Source of the DNA: a bacterium
Lineage (GTDB): Bacteria; Electryoneota; RPQS01
Direction: 5' to 3'
DNA length: 29,613 bases
NCBI GenBank assembly: GCA_016721565.1
Contig: JADKHW010000033.1
Coordinates: 1-29,613 of the forward strand
Made by a program: the position numbers and the translations under genes. This document shows, one piece after another, positions 9,116-19,243 of the stretch. Below the pieces are notes generated by a model. That model saw nothing but the letters and a program-made list of their open reading frames with translations. It was not told where the DNA came from and made no database searches. Positions within the stretch are counted from its first letter, which is position 1, and every line of letters begins with the position of its first letter.

Positions 9116-9951
9116 CTAATCCTCAATCGAATCTGTCACCGCGATTTGAAAGCTGTCCACGCCAACCGCACAGAACACACCTCGCCCACCTTCAATGTTC
9201 GACACAGGATCATTCCGGATGTCACCGACCAGTGTGGTCGAGATAAAATTCCACCAACTCGAGTCGCAAGAAAATATACGAATTTGCGTCGGACCGGAGT
9301 AACACAATGAAATCCACGGCAAATCCATCTCTTCAATGTACCGTGTGCTCCACACAAACAAGTAAGTTCCGGGGCCGTTGTCATCGCCGAAGTCACATGA
9401 TTCGCCGTACTTCCCCTCTTCCATGCTTTCAATCAAAATTGCATAGCCGAAGTTAGTAGGATCCGTGGTCCATCTCAGATGCAATGCATCACCACCGTAC
9501 TCAAGTGTATCGGGAGTAGGATCTGTAACGTCACCGTTAGTATTCATCAGCCTCAGATTGCGTAATCGTCAACGGTGCGACTGCTGTCGTATGCGCGCGA
9601 AGCGTGTCACCGTCTTTGGCAACCAACAGATCATAACGCTTACCGGTTGTAACCGTATGCACAGAATCCGGCGGCGTACGTACCAGCCACACCCGAGACC
9701 GCCTCGGTCAATTCATGCATAACACCGTCAACCGTCATGAAAACATGCGCTCCGCTGACCTTCACTGAATCATCATAGTACGCCGTTCCGAACGGCACAG
9801 TCTTCGTCAAGTTGATTTCCAGCCGATGCCCAATCCACATAAAACCCTCCACGACGATCTGCTCGTCATACTCAATCGGAGCTTCATCATCACAAGCCGA
9901 AAACAAAATGGTGCTGAACAACGCCAGCAGAATGTATGATATGTATTTCAT
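9116..9951 (-). CDS. DUF4249-like outer-membrane lipoprotein (two frame breaks)
   Basis: The start ATG at 9951 lies 3 bases after the TonB receptor stop, so the two are co-transcribed. The N-terminus MKYISYILLALFSTILFSACDDE is a lipoprotein signal with Cys in an LFSAC lipobox. The body reads EYDEQIVVEGFMWIGHRLEINLTKTVPFG..., typical of DUF4249 proteins that sit beside TonB receptors in Bacteroidetes-like genomes. The frame breaks near 9692, where the better continuation is VWLVRTPPDSVHTVTTGKRYDLLV, and again near 9545, after which it runs to the stop at 9116-9118. The reconstructed length is about 278 residues. The family call rests on the lipobox, size and position rather than a search. It probably acts as an accessory to the receptor at the outer membrane. 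Confidence 0.65.
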
Positions 9952-9954
9952 GGT

Positions 9955-12207
9955 TTAGAACTCCGCAGTGAAGCCGACGGTCGGCAATAACGGCAACTGT
10001 CCGTTTGTCTCAAAGCCGACCGGATTTGTGGACAAGTCTGGCGTGATATTGAGCGGATTCTTGCGCCCTAAAAGGTTGATGACCTCAATGTACGGCTTGA
10101 ACGTGCACCAGCTCCACTCGTAATGCAGGCGGTACGCCACGTCAAGACGAACGTACGCGTCAAATCGTTCACCGTTTGTTCTGCCCGGCATAAAGAAGTG
10201 CGGCGGCAGATCAATACCGGGTGAATAATTTCCATCAGGCTTCGTGAACGGCAGTCCCGATTGGTAGTTCAGTCGGGCTTCAAGGCTTCCGCGATTCCTG
10301 ACCTTGCGGCTCATGAACAGATTCGTATTGTGCTGTCTGTCATAAAATGCCGGGAACGATAGCCCATCATCAATGGCATTATACGACTGGAAGGCATCAA
10401 AAATTCTTCGTGTTCTGCCCCAACCGTAGCCAAGGCTCATGTCATACTTTCCGAACGTACCGCCGATGGTGAAGTCCATACCATAAGCATAACCCTTCCC
10501 CGGTCGTACATAGTCCTCAAGGTCCGTGTCGCCGTCGTCTTTGCCTTCAAAAACGTCAAGCTGCACAATGTTCTGAAAGTTCTTGTAGTAGGCTCCGCCC
10601 GAAACCTTGAACTGGCCCAAGCTGTCATCCACGAACGACAACGCAAACTGCTGTCCGCGCGCGATGCCGAAACGATCACTTAGTGGTGCGTATGAATCAA
10701 ACAACGACTCTTGATCTCCCACGCGCATCTGCTGCAAGTATTGCGTGTAAAGTCCCCACGCGCCGCTGACGTACATACCCGGACCTAAATCGCGGCGTGC
10801 TGCAAGTCTTGGAAGTAACTCATCCGAATCAGTAATGCTGTAGTGCTCATAGCGAATTCCCGGACTAAAAGTCCATTTGTCCGTCAGACGATAGTCATCC
10901 GCTGCATAAACCGACAACAAGTTTCCCTTGTAATCATTGTGCCCAAACAAGTAATCCGATGAGATTCCTTCCAAAAACGCGTCAAAGAACTTCGCTTCCA
11001 CACCAAAGTCAAACGTGTTGCGCGCGTTGGCATAGTAAGTGAAATCCGTCTCGCCCGTCACGTCCGTGATCTCATTGTTCCATTCAAACCACGAATCTGA
11101 CGACTCAAATCTCTGCCGCCCATAAAACTTACTTCCAGCAAAAGTAGTGTGTGAGTAAATCTTTGGCGAGAAAATATGAACAAACGGCACACTAAAGGTG
11201 CGGTTGCCCCACTTCAATCGCAATCTGTCACCCGTACCCGATGTCAACTGCAAGATGTCATCACCCCAATATCCCGATGGCGAGATTCTGTCGCCATTTG
11301 CGAAATCGCGCGTGCCCTTGACGTTGAAGTCGTAAAAGTAATACGGAAAGTCCGTGTCAATGATGCCCATGCCCTTAAACAGCTTCGTCGCGGCGTCAAC
11401 ATACGTTCTGCGGCCTGCAACTAACCACGAACCGTGTGGCAGCGGGCCTTCAAGCATTCCGGTCGATGACAACAGCGACAAGCCAACTTTACCTTCGACC
11501 TTGTTACGGTTACCTTCGCGGTCAGCGATGTCCACAACTGCTGACAATCTGCCACCGTACTTCGCTCCAAAGCCACCCTTGATGAGCTTCACGTCCTTGA
11601 CGGCATCCATATTGAAGATCGAGAACAATCCGCCAAGATGCGTTGGCTTGTAAACATTGATTCCGTTCAACAAAATCAAATTCTGATCACCGGAACCGCC
11701 CCAGATGTTCAGCTCTGCTGAAAAGTCGTTTGACGGCAAAATACCCGCAGTTGCTTGCAACGCACGAAATAGATCAGGCTCTGCAAGCTGCGGAAGCTTC
11801 AACAACTCGCGCGGCGTCACTTCGATTTGCGCAACTTTCGGAGCATACTCAGGCTCTCTGTCGCGTTCGGCAATGATCTCGACCTCTCTGCCCTGTATGG
11901 CCGCATCTTTCATCTTCACTTCAATATTCTGGTTGACGCCGTCGACGATTGAGATTGACTTGCGTAAGATCTCATAACCGAGCGAGCTGAACATCAAAGT
12001 GTATTCCCCATCTTCCAAATTCGGGATGGAGAAGAACCCTTCCACATTTGCCGCCGCGCCGCGATTGGCGCCTTCGACAACAACTGCCACTGCGGGAATA
12101 GATTCGCCCGTCGCGGCATCCTTAATCTTTCCCGATATCGTAGCTCGGGCAAACGCAACTGAAAGTGGCAAAACCAGCATCAGTGCGAAAACGATCAATC
12201 GTTTCAT
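9955..12207 (-). CDS. TonB-dependent receptor with N-terminal carboxypeptidase-regulatory-like domain
   Basis: The ATG at 12207 (MKRLIVFALMLVLPLSVAFA) is chosen because GGAG lies 6 bases upstream and it opens directly on a signal peptide; two further in-frame ATGs upstream are less likely. Of 750 residues, about 22-100 form a CarboxypepD_reg-like domain (ISGKIKDAATGESIPAVAVVVEGANRGA...). A plug domain follows (EPDLFRALQATAGILPSNDFSAELNIWGGSGDQNLILLNGINVY... GGFGAKYGGRLSAVVDI), then a beta-barrel ending in the terminal Phe (GFTAEF) expected of outer-membrane barrels. It imports an unknown ligand using TonB energy. It forms a pair with the downstream DUF4249-like lipoprotein, an arrangement known from Bacteroidetes. 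No SusD partner is present, so this is not a classical SusCD locus. Confidence 0.88.
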   Translation of the reverse strand: MKRLIVFALMLVLPLSVAFARATISGKIKDAATGESIPAVAVVVEGANRGAAANVEGFFSIPNLEDGEYTLMFSSLGYEILRKSISIVDGVNQNIEVKMKDAAIQGREVEIIAERDREPEYAPKVAQIEVTPRELLKLPQLAEPDLFRALQATAGILPSNDFSAELNIWGGSGDQNLILLNGINVYKPTHLGGLFSIFNMDAVKDVKLIKGGFGAKYGGRLSAVVDIADREGNRNKVEGKVGLSLLSSTGMLEGPLPHGSWLVAGRRTYVDAATKLFKGMGIIDTDFPYYFYDFNVKGTRDFANGDRISPSGYWGDDILQLTSGTGDRLRLKWGNRTFSVPFVHIFSPKIYSHTTFAGSKFYGRQRFESSDSWFEWNNEITDVTGETDFTYYANARNTFDFGVEAKFFDAFLEGISSDYLFGHNDYKGNLLSVYAADDYRLTDKWTFSPGIRYEHYSITDSDELLPRLAARRDLGPGMYVSGAWGLYTQYLQQMRVGDQESLFDSYAPLSDRFGIARGQQFALSFVDDSLGQFKVSGGAYYKNFQNIVQLDVFEGKDDGDTDLEDYVRPGKGYAYGMDFTIGGTFGKYDMSLGYGWGRTRRIFDAFQSYNAIDDGLSFPAFYDRQHNTNLFMSRKVRNRGSLEARLNYQSGLPFTKPDGNYSPGIDLPPHFFMPGRTNGERFDAYVRLDVAYRLHYEWSWCTFKPYIEVINLLGRKNPLNITPDLSTNPVGFETNGQLPLLPTVGFTAEF

Positions 12208-12344
12208 AACTCTCCGTTTATTTGCCATAGTTCGAATCAGCAGGACTTCCTCAGGCAATTTGCCGTCACAGCCTTACGAACCAATTTTCTCTCCCATCGA
12301 ACCGTGCTCAACCTAAAATGTCCGATTGCACATTAAGGCACCTA

Positions 12345-12370
12345 ACAAAAAGGGCGGCGAAAAGCCGCCC
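12345..12370 (-). terminator. Rho-independent terminator of the M32 peptidase gene
   Basis: The stem GGGCGGC / GCCGCCC (12352-12358, 12364-12370) with a GAAAA loop is followed on the minus strand by TTTTTGTT. It lies 14 bases beyond the M32 stop. Confidence 0.8.
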
Positions 12371-12383
12371 CCAAAATCTCACT

Positions 12384-13894
12384 TTACAGCTTGTAGAGCG
12401 AGCCGAACTTCTCCGTCAGATAAGTCAAATAGCCTTCAGTTTCGAGCGGCTTACCCGTTGCCTTCTTCAGCAACTCATCGCGCGTATAACGGCGGCCCAA
12501 CTGATGTACGTGCTCCCTCAGCCAAGACAGAATCTCGCCAAAATTACCGGATTCTATCTGCTTGCTCATATTGGGCATATCTGAATTCATCTTCTTCCAC
12601 AATTGCCCGGCCGCGATGTTGCCGACACTATAGGACGGGAAGTAACCAAAGCTTCCACCTGCCCAATGCACGTCCTGCATCACGCCCTCTTTGCCGTCAT
12701 TCGGCGGCGTGATGCCAAGATACGCTTCAATCTTCTTGTTCCACACGGCAGGCAGGTCTGAAACCGAAATCAATCCAGCAAACAAGTCGCGTTCGATCTC
12801 AAATCGCAAGATGATATGCAAGTCGTAAGTCAACTCATCGGCCTCGACACGGACAAGACTACGCTCGACGTGATTGACGGTCAACACCCAGTCTTCCGCC
12901 GACATACCGGCTAATTCCTTGTCGAACTGCTGCTTAAGTGACGGATAGAAGTGCATCCAGAACGGCAGGCTCCGGCCAATGTAATTTTCCCACATTCGGC
13001 TTTGCGATTCATGCAAACCATAACTCAAAGCCTCGGAGAGCGGCGTGCCGTAAGTCTCCGGAGCAACACCCTGCTCATACAGACCGTGGCCCATCTCATG
13101 GATGATTCCAAAAATCGCCTGCTGCGGCGCATGCTCATTATAACGTGTCGTCAACCGCACGTCACCCAAACCACCCGAGCAAAACGGATGAATCGAGGTG
13201 TCAAGTCGGCCAGCCTGTTTGTCAAAACCAATCTTTTCGATTAATGTTTCACCGAAAGCCTTCTGCTTTTCTGCGGCAAACTTGTTCTTCTGAAAATCAA
13301 ACTTAGCCTTCACCGGAGATGCGATAACTTTCTCCGTCAATGGCACAGTTACGGCTTTAACTTCGTCAAACAGCTTCGTTAAGGAATCCACCGTTGCACC
13401 CGGCTCAAACCCTTCAATCAACGCATTCAGCGGCGTCCCTTCGTAGCCATAAGCATCCGCCAGCTTCTTGGTCAGCGCGACGAGCTTCTCAAGCTCCGGT
13501 GCGAACATACTATAGTCAGCCTGCTCACGAGCACGCGTCCACACATCGTGAGCCAGCGACTCTTGACGTGACAGCTCTTCAACCAATTCTTGAGGTACCT
13601 TCGTGGCACGGTCAAAATCGCGAGACATTTCGCGCACATTGGCCTTCTCTGCATCACTCAACTCTCCATTGGCGCTCTTGAGCTTTTCGATCATCTCGCC
13701 AATCTTCGGCGAGGTCAACCGTTCATGTGCCAGTCCACTGATCATCGCTAACTGGTTCGCGCGCTTCTCAGCCCCTTGGGCGGCATATTCACTTGCATAT
13801 CCCAGCCAAGGATTCCCGCGATTCCGGACAGCGTCGAATACTGCTTGAATTCGTGCTCAAGCTCGGCATAGGTCTTTTTACTATTTTCTGACAT
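12384..13894 (-). CDS. M32-family metallocarboxypeptidase (thermostable carboxypeptidase 1 type), one frame break
   Basis: A cytoplasmic zinc carboxypeptidase that removes C-terminal residues. Zinc site: HEMGH, about residues 266-270 of the restored protein, followed by the family motif HESQSRMWEN; SGGLGDVRLTTRY lies just before. The restored length is 503 residues, normal for M32. The long frame begins only at the internal Met at 13745, but the 50 residues before it are encoded in another frame from the ATG at 13894 (MSENSKKTYAELEHEFKQYS... ILGWDMQVNMPPKG), typical of the family N-terminus. One missing base in the C run at 13772-13775 explains the break. AGAGGA lies just upstream of the ATG. 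Confidence 0.88.
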
Positions 13895-14225
13895 TCCTCT
13901 ATTTCCTTTCTTAATCCCGACCACCATAGGGGTGGGCCGGACAGTCTAAGCTGTTGCAACTGAGTTCGGTGGCCGCAGAAATCTGGAAGCGACCTTTAGA
14001 ACCACTGAAAATACAGAACTAAGCTGTAAAACTACGAATATTCCGGCAATTTCTCAACAGTCGTGGCTTTTTGGAATTGGGTCATTTGTTTTGTATTGGC
14101 AACCTTTAGGAAGTTTAGACTATTTACAATACTTGAGGCGCGCCCCTTGTCAGACCAAACTTGATGTATTACTTTAAGGCGTGCAGAAAGTTTCGCACGT
14201 TCGATGAAAGACTTGATTTGACCGT
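13895..14225. other. Divergent intergenic region, no gene seen
   Basis: About 330 bases separate the M32 gene (-) and the beta-helix gene (+), so both promoters should lie here. TTGTCA, 17 bases and TACTTT occur about 70 bases before the beta-helix start, but the -10 match is poor. An 89-residue minus-strand frame (14032-14301) has no ribosome binding site and overlaps the next gene; I do not accept it as a gene. Confidence 0.4.
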
Positions 14226-17200
14226 ATGAACATTTTGTTAGCGCGTTTTTGGGTCCCGGCCCTCCTCTTAGTCTCCGTTTTCTCAAATACCTCGCGGGCA
14301 TCCCTCTCGGGCCGCTTTCTCGTGGGTGCAGACGGGGACTTTTTGTCTTTAAGACAGCGCTGGACTCGCTAACGGCTCAAGGTCTCGATGGCGATCTCGA
14401 GCTTTCAATCGTTTCCGGTCAAGAAACCGGCCCCTTGCGCTTGGCAAGCTTTGCAGGCTCAGAGACCTTCACGCTCATCCTCTCCCCATTTGAGGGTGGT
14501 CAGGTCACTTTGGTTTCACCAGACACCACAGCCCCAACCCTTCAAGTTCTTAACGGCCGGAAAACATCATCTACAAGGACTAACAATCCTCTTCCCTGCC
14601 TCTTCCCAACCTGCTGTCCGCGTTTTGGGCGCTTCTTCAACATGGTCTTATTTTCCGCTTGTTCCATAACTGGCGCTCGACCAGCCGAGCTATCGAAGTC
14701 CTCGGCCCAGATGTCCACGATCTAAACTTTGACGGTTGCACAATCCGCAGAGCAACTGATGCAGTCTATCTCGACGGCTACACGACCTCCGCTTCCGGCA
14801 ATTCGATTACGAATTGTACAATCGACAGCGTCCAGCAAGGGATCAGCATTTCAAGACAAACCCAATGCACGATCTCCGGCTGTGACATTAAACCCAATCT
14901 TGGCATCGGCGGCGGTGCAACCGCGATTAACATTGGCGCGCAATCTCCATTTGACAGCGTTTACGTCCTTGCTAACAAGCTCTCGCAAATCAAGACCGGT
15001 AGCGGCTACGCAGTTGGCGTTCGGCACAATCCGCTCACTTCGCAAGCCTATTTGCAGGTAAGCAACAATTTTGTTTACAGTTTCCAAAATACCGGCTCAT
15101 CTCAAGTCCGAGCACTCTTCATTTCCGGCGGCCAAAACCGTATCGTCAACAACAGTATTCTCGTTAATGACGTTACAGCAACAGGCACAGCTTACTCGCT
15201 ATACAATGGCTTGATCGCTCCCGACGCAAATTTAACTTTGCTGAACAACATCCTCGTAAATCAGGAAGCCACCCGCCCTGCTTACAATGCCTTCATGTTG
15301 ACTCAGGCCGCACCGATTGTATCCAACAACAATCTTTTTTATGGCACAGGAGCGGCCTATAAAGTTGGATGGCTGATTAATCCATACACGACCCTTGGCG
15401 AGTGGCAAACGACAGGACTCGACGGGTCAAGCTACTCTGGCAATCCGCTGTTTGTATCCAATACCGATTTACATTTGCAGCAGAGTTCTGCGCTCCCGCA
15501 TCAAAACGGCGCCGTCGCTCTTGACGTTCCATTCGACATTGACGACCAACTGCGGTTCCAACCGCCGGACATTGGGGCCGACGAGTACACGCACAACGCT
15601 CCGGATCACGACGTTGCAATTCTGAATGTCCTCGGAATGCCGCAATCGTTCCCTGAGTATTCACTCTTGCGGCTCGAAGTCGTCGTCCAAAATCGCGGCA
15701 TGCTCCCGATTGCGGATCTGCCCCTTAGACTTTCGTACGACGATACCGCACGCGCCGAAGTCCTTGTGAGTTTGATCCCTTCACAAGCGGATACATTCCT
15801 CCTCTTGTGGAGTACATCCTCCGCTCATGCCACATCTGAACTAATCGTCGAGTCCATTCTCGGTACGGACGCAAATCCTTCTGACAACGCCGTTGCCTTC
15901 TACCTCTCAGTCACCGGTCTCCCGATGTCGGGGACGTATCAAATCGGTGGATTTGGTGCAGACTTTTCAACACTTACATCTGCTCTGACTGAGCTTAACC
16001 ACCGTGGTGTGGACGGTCCGGTTGTCTTAGATCTTGAGGCTGGACTTTACGCAGAAAATCTGAATCTCGACAACATACCCGGACTAAGCTCGACCTCGAC
16101 TCTAAGCATTCGCCAGTCGCCGTTCTCGGACGGCGTTGTGCAAATTTCTCCACCGGGCGGTCAACAATCGGTCTTGCTCTCAAATGTTTCCTATGTGACA
16201 ATTGAAGGCCTGATTCTTCAAGGCAACGGATCGACCCTTGAAACAGTCAAGATCACGAACAACAGTCACGATAATGTAATCCGCAATTGCCATTTGCTCT
16301 GCGCGTCACAGGATCAATCCTCGGCTACTACACTGTTTGTATCGACTGGTTGCTCAAACAATTTGTTCGAGCAATTGGATATCAGCACAGCCTACACGGG
16401 TATTCGACTTGACGGCGCAAGCGGACAAAGCGTCAGCGGAAATATTGTGCGCGATTGCCGGATCTCAGATGTACGCACATCAATTCAAGCAAGTTGGCAG
16501 CAGAACCTCATCATCGAGAGATGCGATATCACAACAGGTTTCGCCAACGCACCCTCGCCATGTTACGCGATCCGCATTCTGAATTTGTCACCGTCAGACA
16601 CGGTCAGAGTACTTAACAATCGCATCAAGAATTGCCTTGCCGTCGGAACAATTACGGCAATTTCGTGCGAGTCTGGCGCAGGCGCAGTCCTTGTTGCCAA
16701 CAACTGGATTGCTGAATTCAACCCGCTCACAAGCGGCAGTATCATAGGCTTGTCTGCCACCAGCGGCACGGCTTTGTTCTATCACAATAGTGTCAGCATC
16801 GGGGATCTACTCGCTCCGAGCATCACCGGAGTTTCAGTCTCTGGAAGCCAAACGGCCGCGAGCCTGCTGAATAACATCATCCAAATAACAGATCCGCAGG
16901 CATCATCGCGCTTCATCGAGTGGACAGGCGGCATCATCACCGCCAATCATAATCTCTACGACGGCCCCGGAACCAACACGCAGTTCCGCTTTGGACATTC
17001 GAATCTTGATGGCGAATATCAAACATTGTCCGCATGGTCACAAGCAACTGGACAAGATAGCGCCAGCACTGCCGCTCAAGCAGGATTTCAAACACCCGCG
17101 GATTTTCATTTACGCCCCGATGCATCCGGACCTTCAAATCGCGCGCTGTTTATTCCATCAGTTTCTTACGATGCAGACGGTGAGCCGCGCGATTCTATTC

Positions 17201-19111
17201 CGGATATTGGTGCTGACGAATTTGACTATCAGGGAGCCGTAGTTGACCTTGCGGTTCAGTCAGTTGGCATTCCGTCGATACCGGTCGCAGCCAACAGCCC
17301 GCAACAGCTATTCTCAGTAATCGGAAACGTTGGGCAATCCGATGTTGTTGGCGCGCAGGCAGTATTGCTCTTCAATGAAGATCCTGTTGATTCCCAATTA
17401 TTTTCTCTTACCCACGGTACAGAAGTCGAGTTACTTTGGAATTGGAGCGCACCCAGTAGAATTGGCATACGGTTCCATTAGAGTTTCAGCTCAAACAATT
17501 GATGATGCCGTCGCGGCCAATGACTCCAAGAGTCAGTCGGTCGTAATTGCAGGATCGCCACTTGCGGACAGTGTATTCGTAGGTGGCAGCCGTTCAAGCT
17601 TCGGCACTCTGGCCGAGCTTTCCGAGCATTTAAGATGGCGCGGAATTACAGGTGAACTGCATGTATTGCTCGCACCACAATCCCATCAAGGTCCATTGGT
17701 ATTGGAGGCCATTCCCGGGGCTGACAGTTTGAATCGAGTTATCATTGAAGCACTTGATCCAATCGGTACGGCAATCACGGCATCCAATTCAGAGGCTGTG
17801 GTTGTCTTTCACGATGTAGATTTCGTGGACCTTCGACAAATCGGCATCGTCGCCGGATCCGGCACGGCAATCGGAATCTCATTAGACAACATGTCCTGCG
17901 CCAATGTCATTGATCGTTGTGTGGTAAGTGGTAGCGGTTCAGATGATTTGAGCACAGTCGGAATTCGCATCGCCGGTTCCGAATCCCACGGCAATACCGT
18001 CTCAAACAATACAGTCTCCGCTTGCTATGTAGGAGTGTCGTTGACCAGTGCGAGTCAATTGATTTCACATGGCAATATCGTCTCCGATAACGACATATCG
18101 GATATTTTCTACGGTGTGTGGGTGGATCATCAGCACGAAGCACTCATTTCAGGCAACGATATTCGCCCGGGTTCAAGCGGCGGACCCGCAGGAGCCTGTT
18201 ACGGCATCTACATAGTTCAAATTGGAGACAATGGATCACTGCGCGTTGACGGAAACAAGATTCACGGGTTTCTCGATAGTAACGGTCCGCGCACAAATCG
18301 TGCTTGCGGAGTCTATTCGGCACCGGGCATTACATCGTCCGTAGAAATCGTCAATAACTTTATCTACGGATTTTCGCAGTTGACGACTCTTCGTTCGCGC
18401 GGAATCTATCTGTCGAGCGGTAATCACCTCGTGGCCAACAACAGCATTAGGCTGGATGATGCTCCGGCTGATAACGAGAACTCTGGCCTCTTTGTCTCTA
18501 CCGGTACCCAGCATGAAATCTATAACAACTGTGTGATGGTTTACGAGAACGACGTTCCGAGTTACGGATTGGGTATCGCAGCCGGAGCCGATGTTATTTC
18601 CGATTTCAATTGTATGTGGGGCAATTCGACAAACTTCAACTATGCAGGCGTGGGCACGCAAAACTATGCAAGCCTTTCAAGCTGGCGAGCTACAGGACAA
18701 GATGCACAAAGTCTGAATTTGCATGTAAACTACGTCTCCTCGACAGACTTGCATGTACAGCCGACAGATACAGCTATGTTTGCCAACGGAGTCTCATTGC
18801 CGCAAGTGACAACAGACATCGATGGTGAAAGCCGCCCAGCCATTCCCTGCATCGGCGCTGACGAATATGTTGTGCAATCCGCGTTGACTCCACCCTTAGC
18901 CCTCACAATTGCAGTCATCAGCGGTAGCGAAATCCAACTCGATTGGTATCCTGTCAACGGAGCCGCGCAGTATTTGATTTACGGCGCAACATCGCTGGAT
19001 CAGCTCGAAATATCTCCTGTCAACTTAGGTTCAACGACCACGACAACTTGGACTTGGGACATCGAGGCCGACCCGAACAACTTGCGGTTCTTTAACGTCC
19101 GCGCGGAATAG
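14226..19111 (+). CDS. Giant secreted three-module right-handed beta-helix/CARDB protein (several frame breaks)
   Basis: A signal peptide starts at the ATG at 14226 (MNILLARFWVPALLLVSVFS). The reconstructed product is about 1,625 residues. Three modules each open with a similar block: GRFLVGADGDFLSLKTALDSL (from about 14310), GTYQIGGFGADFSTLTSALTEL (from about 15930) and SVFVGGSRSSFGTLAELSEHL (from about 17570). Each continues with Asn-rich beta-helix turns and closes with IGADEY/F (about 15580, 17210, 18850). Modules 1 and 2 are followed by CARDB-like domains (HDVAILNVLGMP..., VDLAVQSVGIPS...); module 3 ends in a fibronectin-III-like domain (TIAVISGSEIQLDWYPVNGAAQYLIYG). The fold is that of pectate-lyase-like surface proteins that bind or cleave polysaccharide; no active site is claimed. 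Frame breaks lie near 14351, 14560, 14577, 14652 and 17453, mostly explained by one missing base in a homopolymer. No sorting domain is seen. Confidence 0.75.
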
Positions 19112-19131
19112 ACATTCGTCGCATTCGTTTG

Positions 19132-19164
19132 AAAAGGCCGCCCAAACACTGGGCGGCTTTTTTT
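19132..19164 (+). terminator. Rho-independent terminator of the beta-helix gene
   Basis: The stem GCCGCCC / GGGCGGC (19137-19143, 19151-19157) with a 7-base loop is flanked by AAAA and followed by seven T, about 25 bases after the stop. Confidence 0.88.
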
Positions 19165-19208
19165 AAGCATTTGTCCCAGCTAAGCTTACGGAATATCAAA
19201 CAACACTC

Positions 19209-19237
19209 TTGCCGCTCCGGAAGAGAATATGTATCTT
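19209..19237 (+). promoter_or_regulatory. Candidate promoter of the M14 peptidase gene
   Basis: TTGCCG (19209-19214), 17 bases and TATCTT (19232-19237). Transcription would be expected to begin about 7 bases later, at or next to the ATG at 19244, so the mRNA may be leaderless. Neither box is a perfect match. Confidence 0.4.
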
Positions 19238-19243
19238 AGGATT

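Noticed and set aside
14032..14301. Minus-strand 89-residue open frame
   Set aside because: No ribosome binding site; overlaps the signal peptide of the beta-helix gene.
17330..17481. Separate second gene beginning at 17330
   Set aside because: The overlap is only the frame break near 17453; the CARDB-like domain continues across it, so I treat it as one gene.
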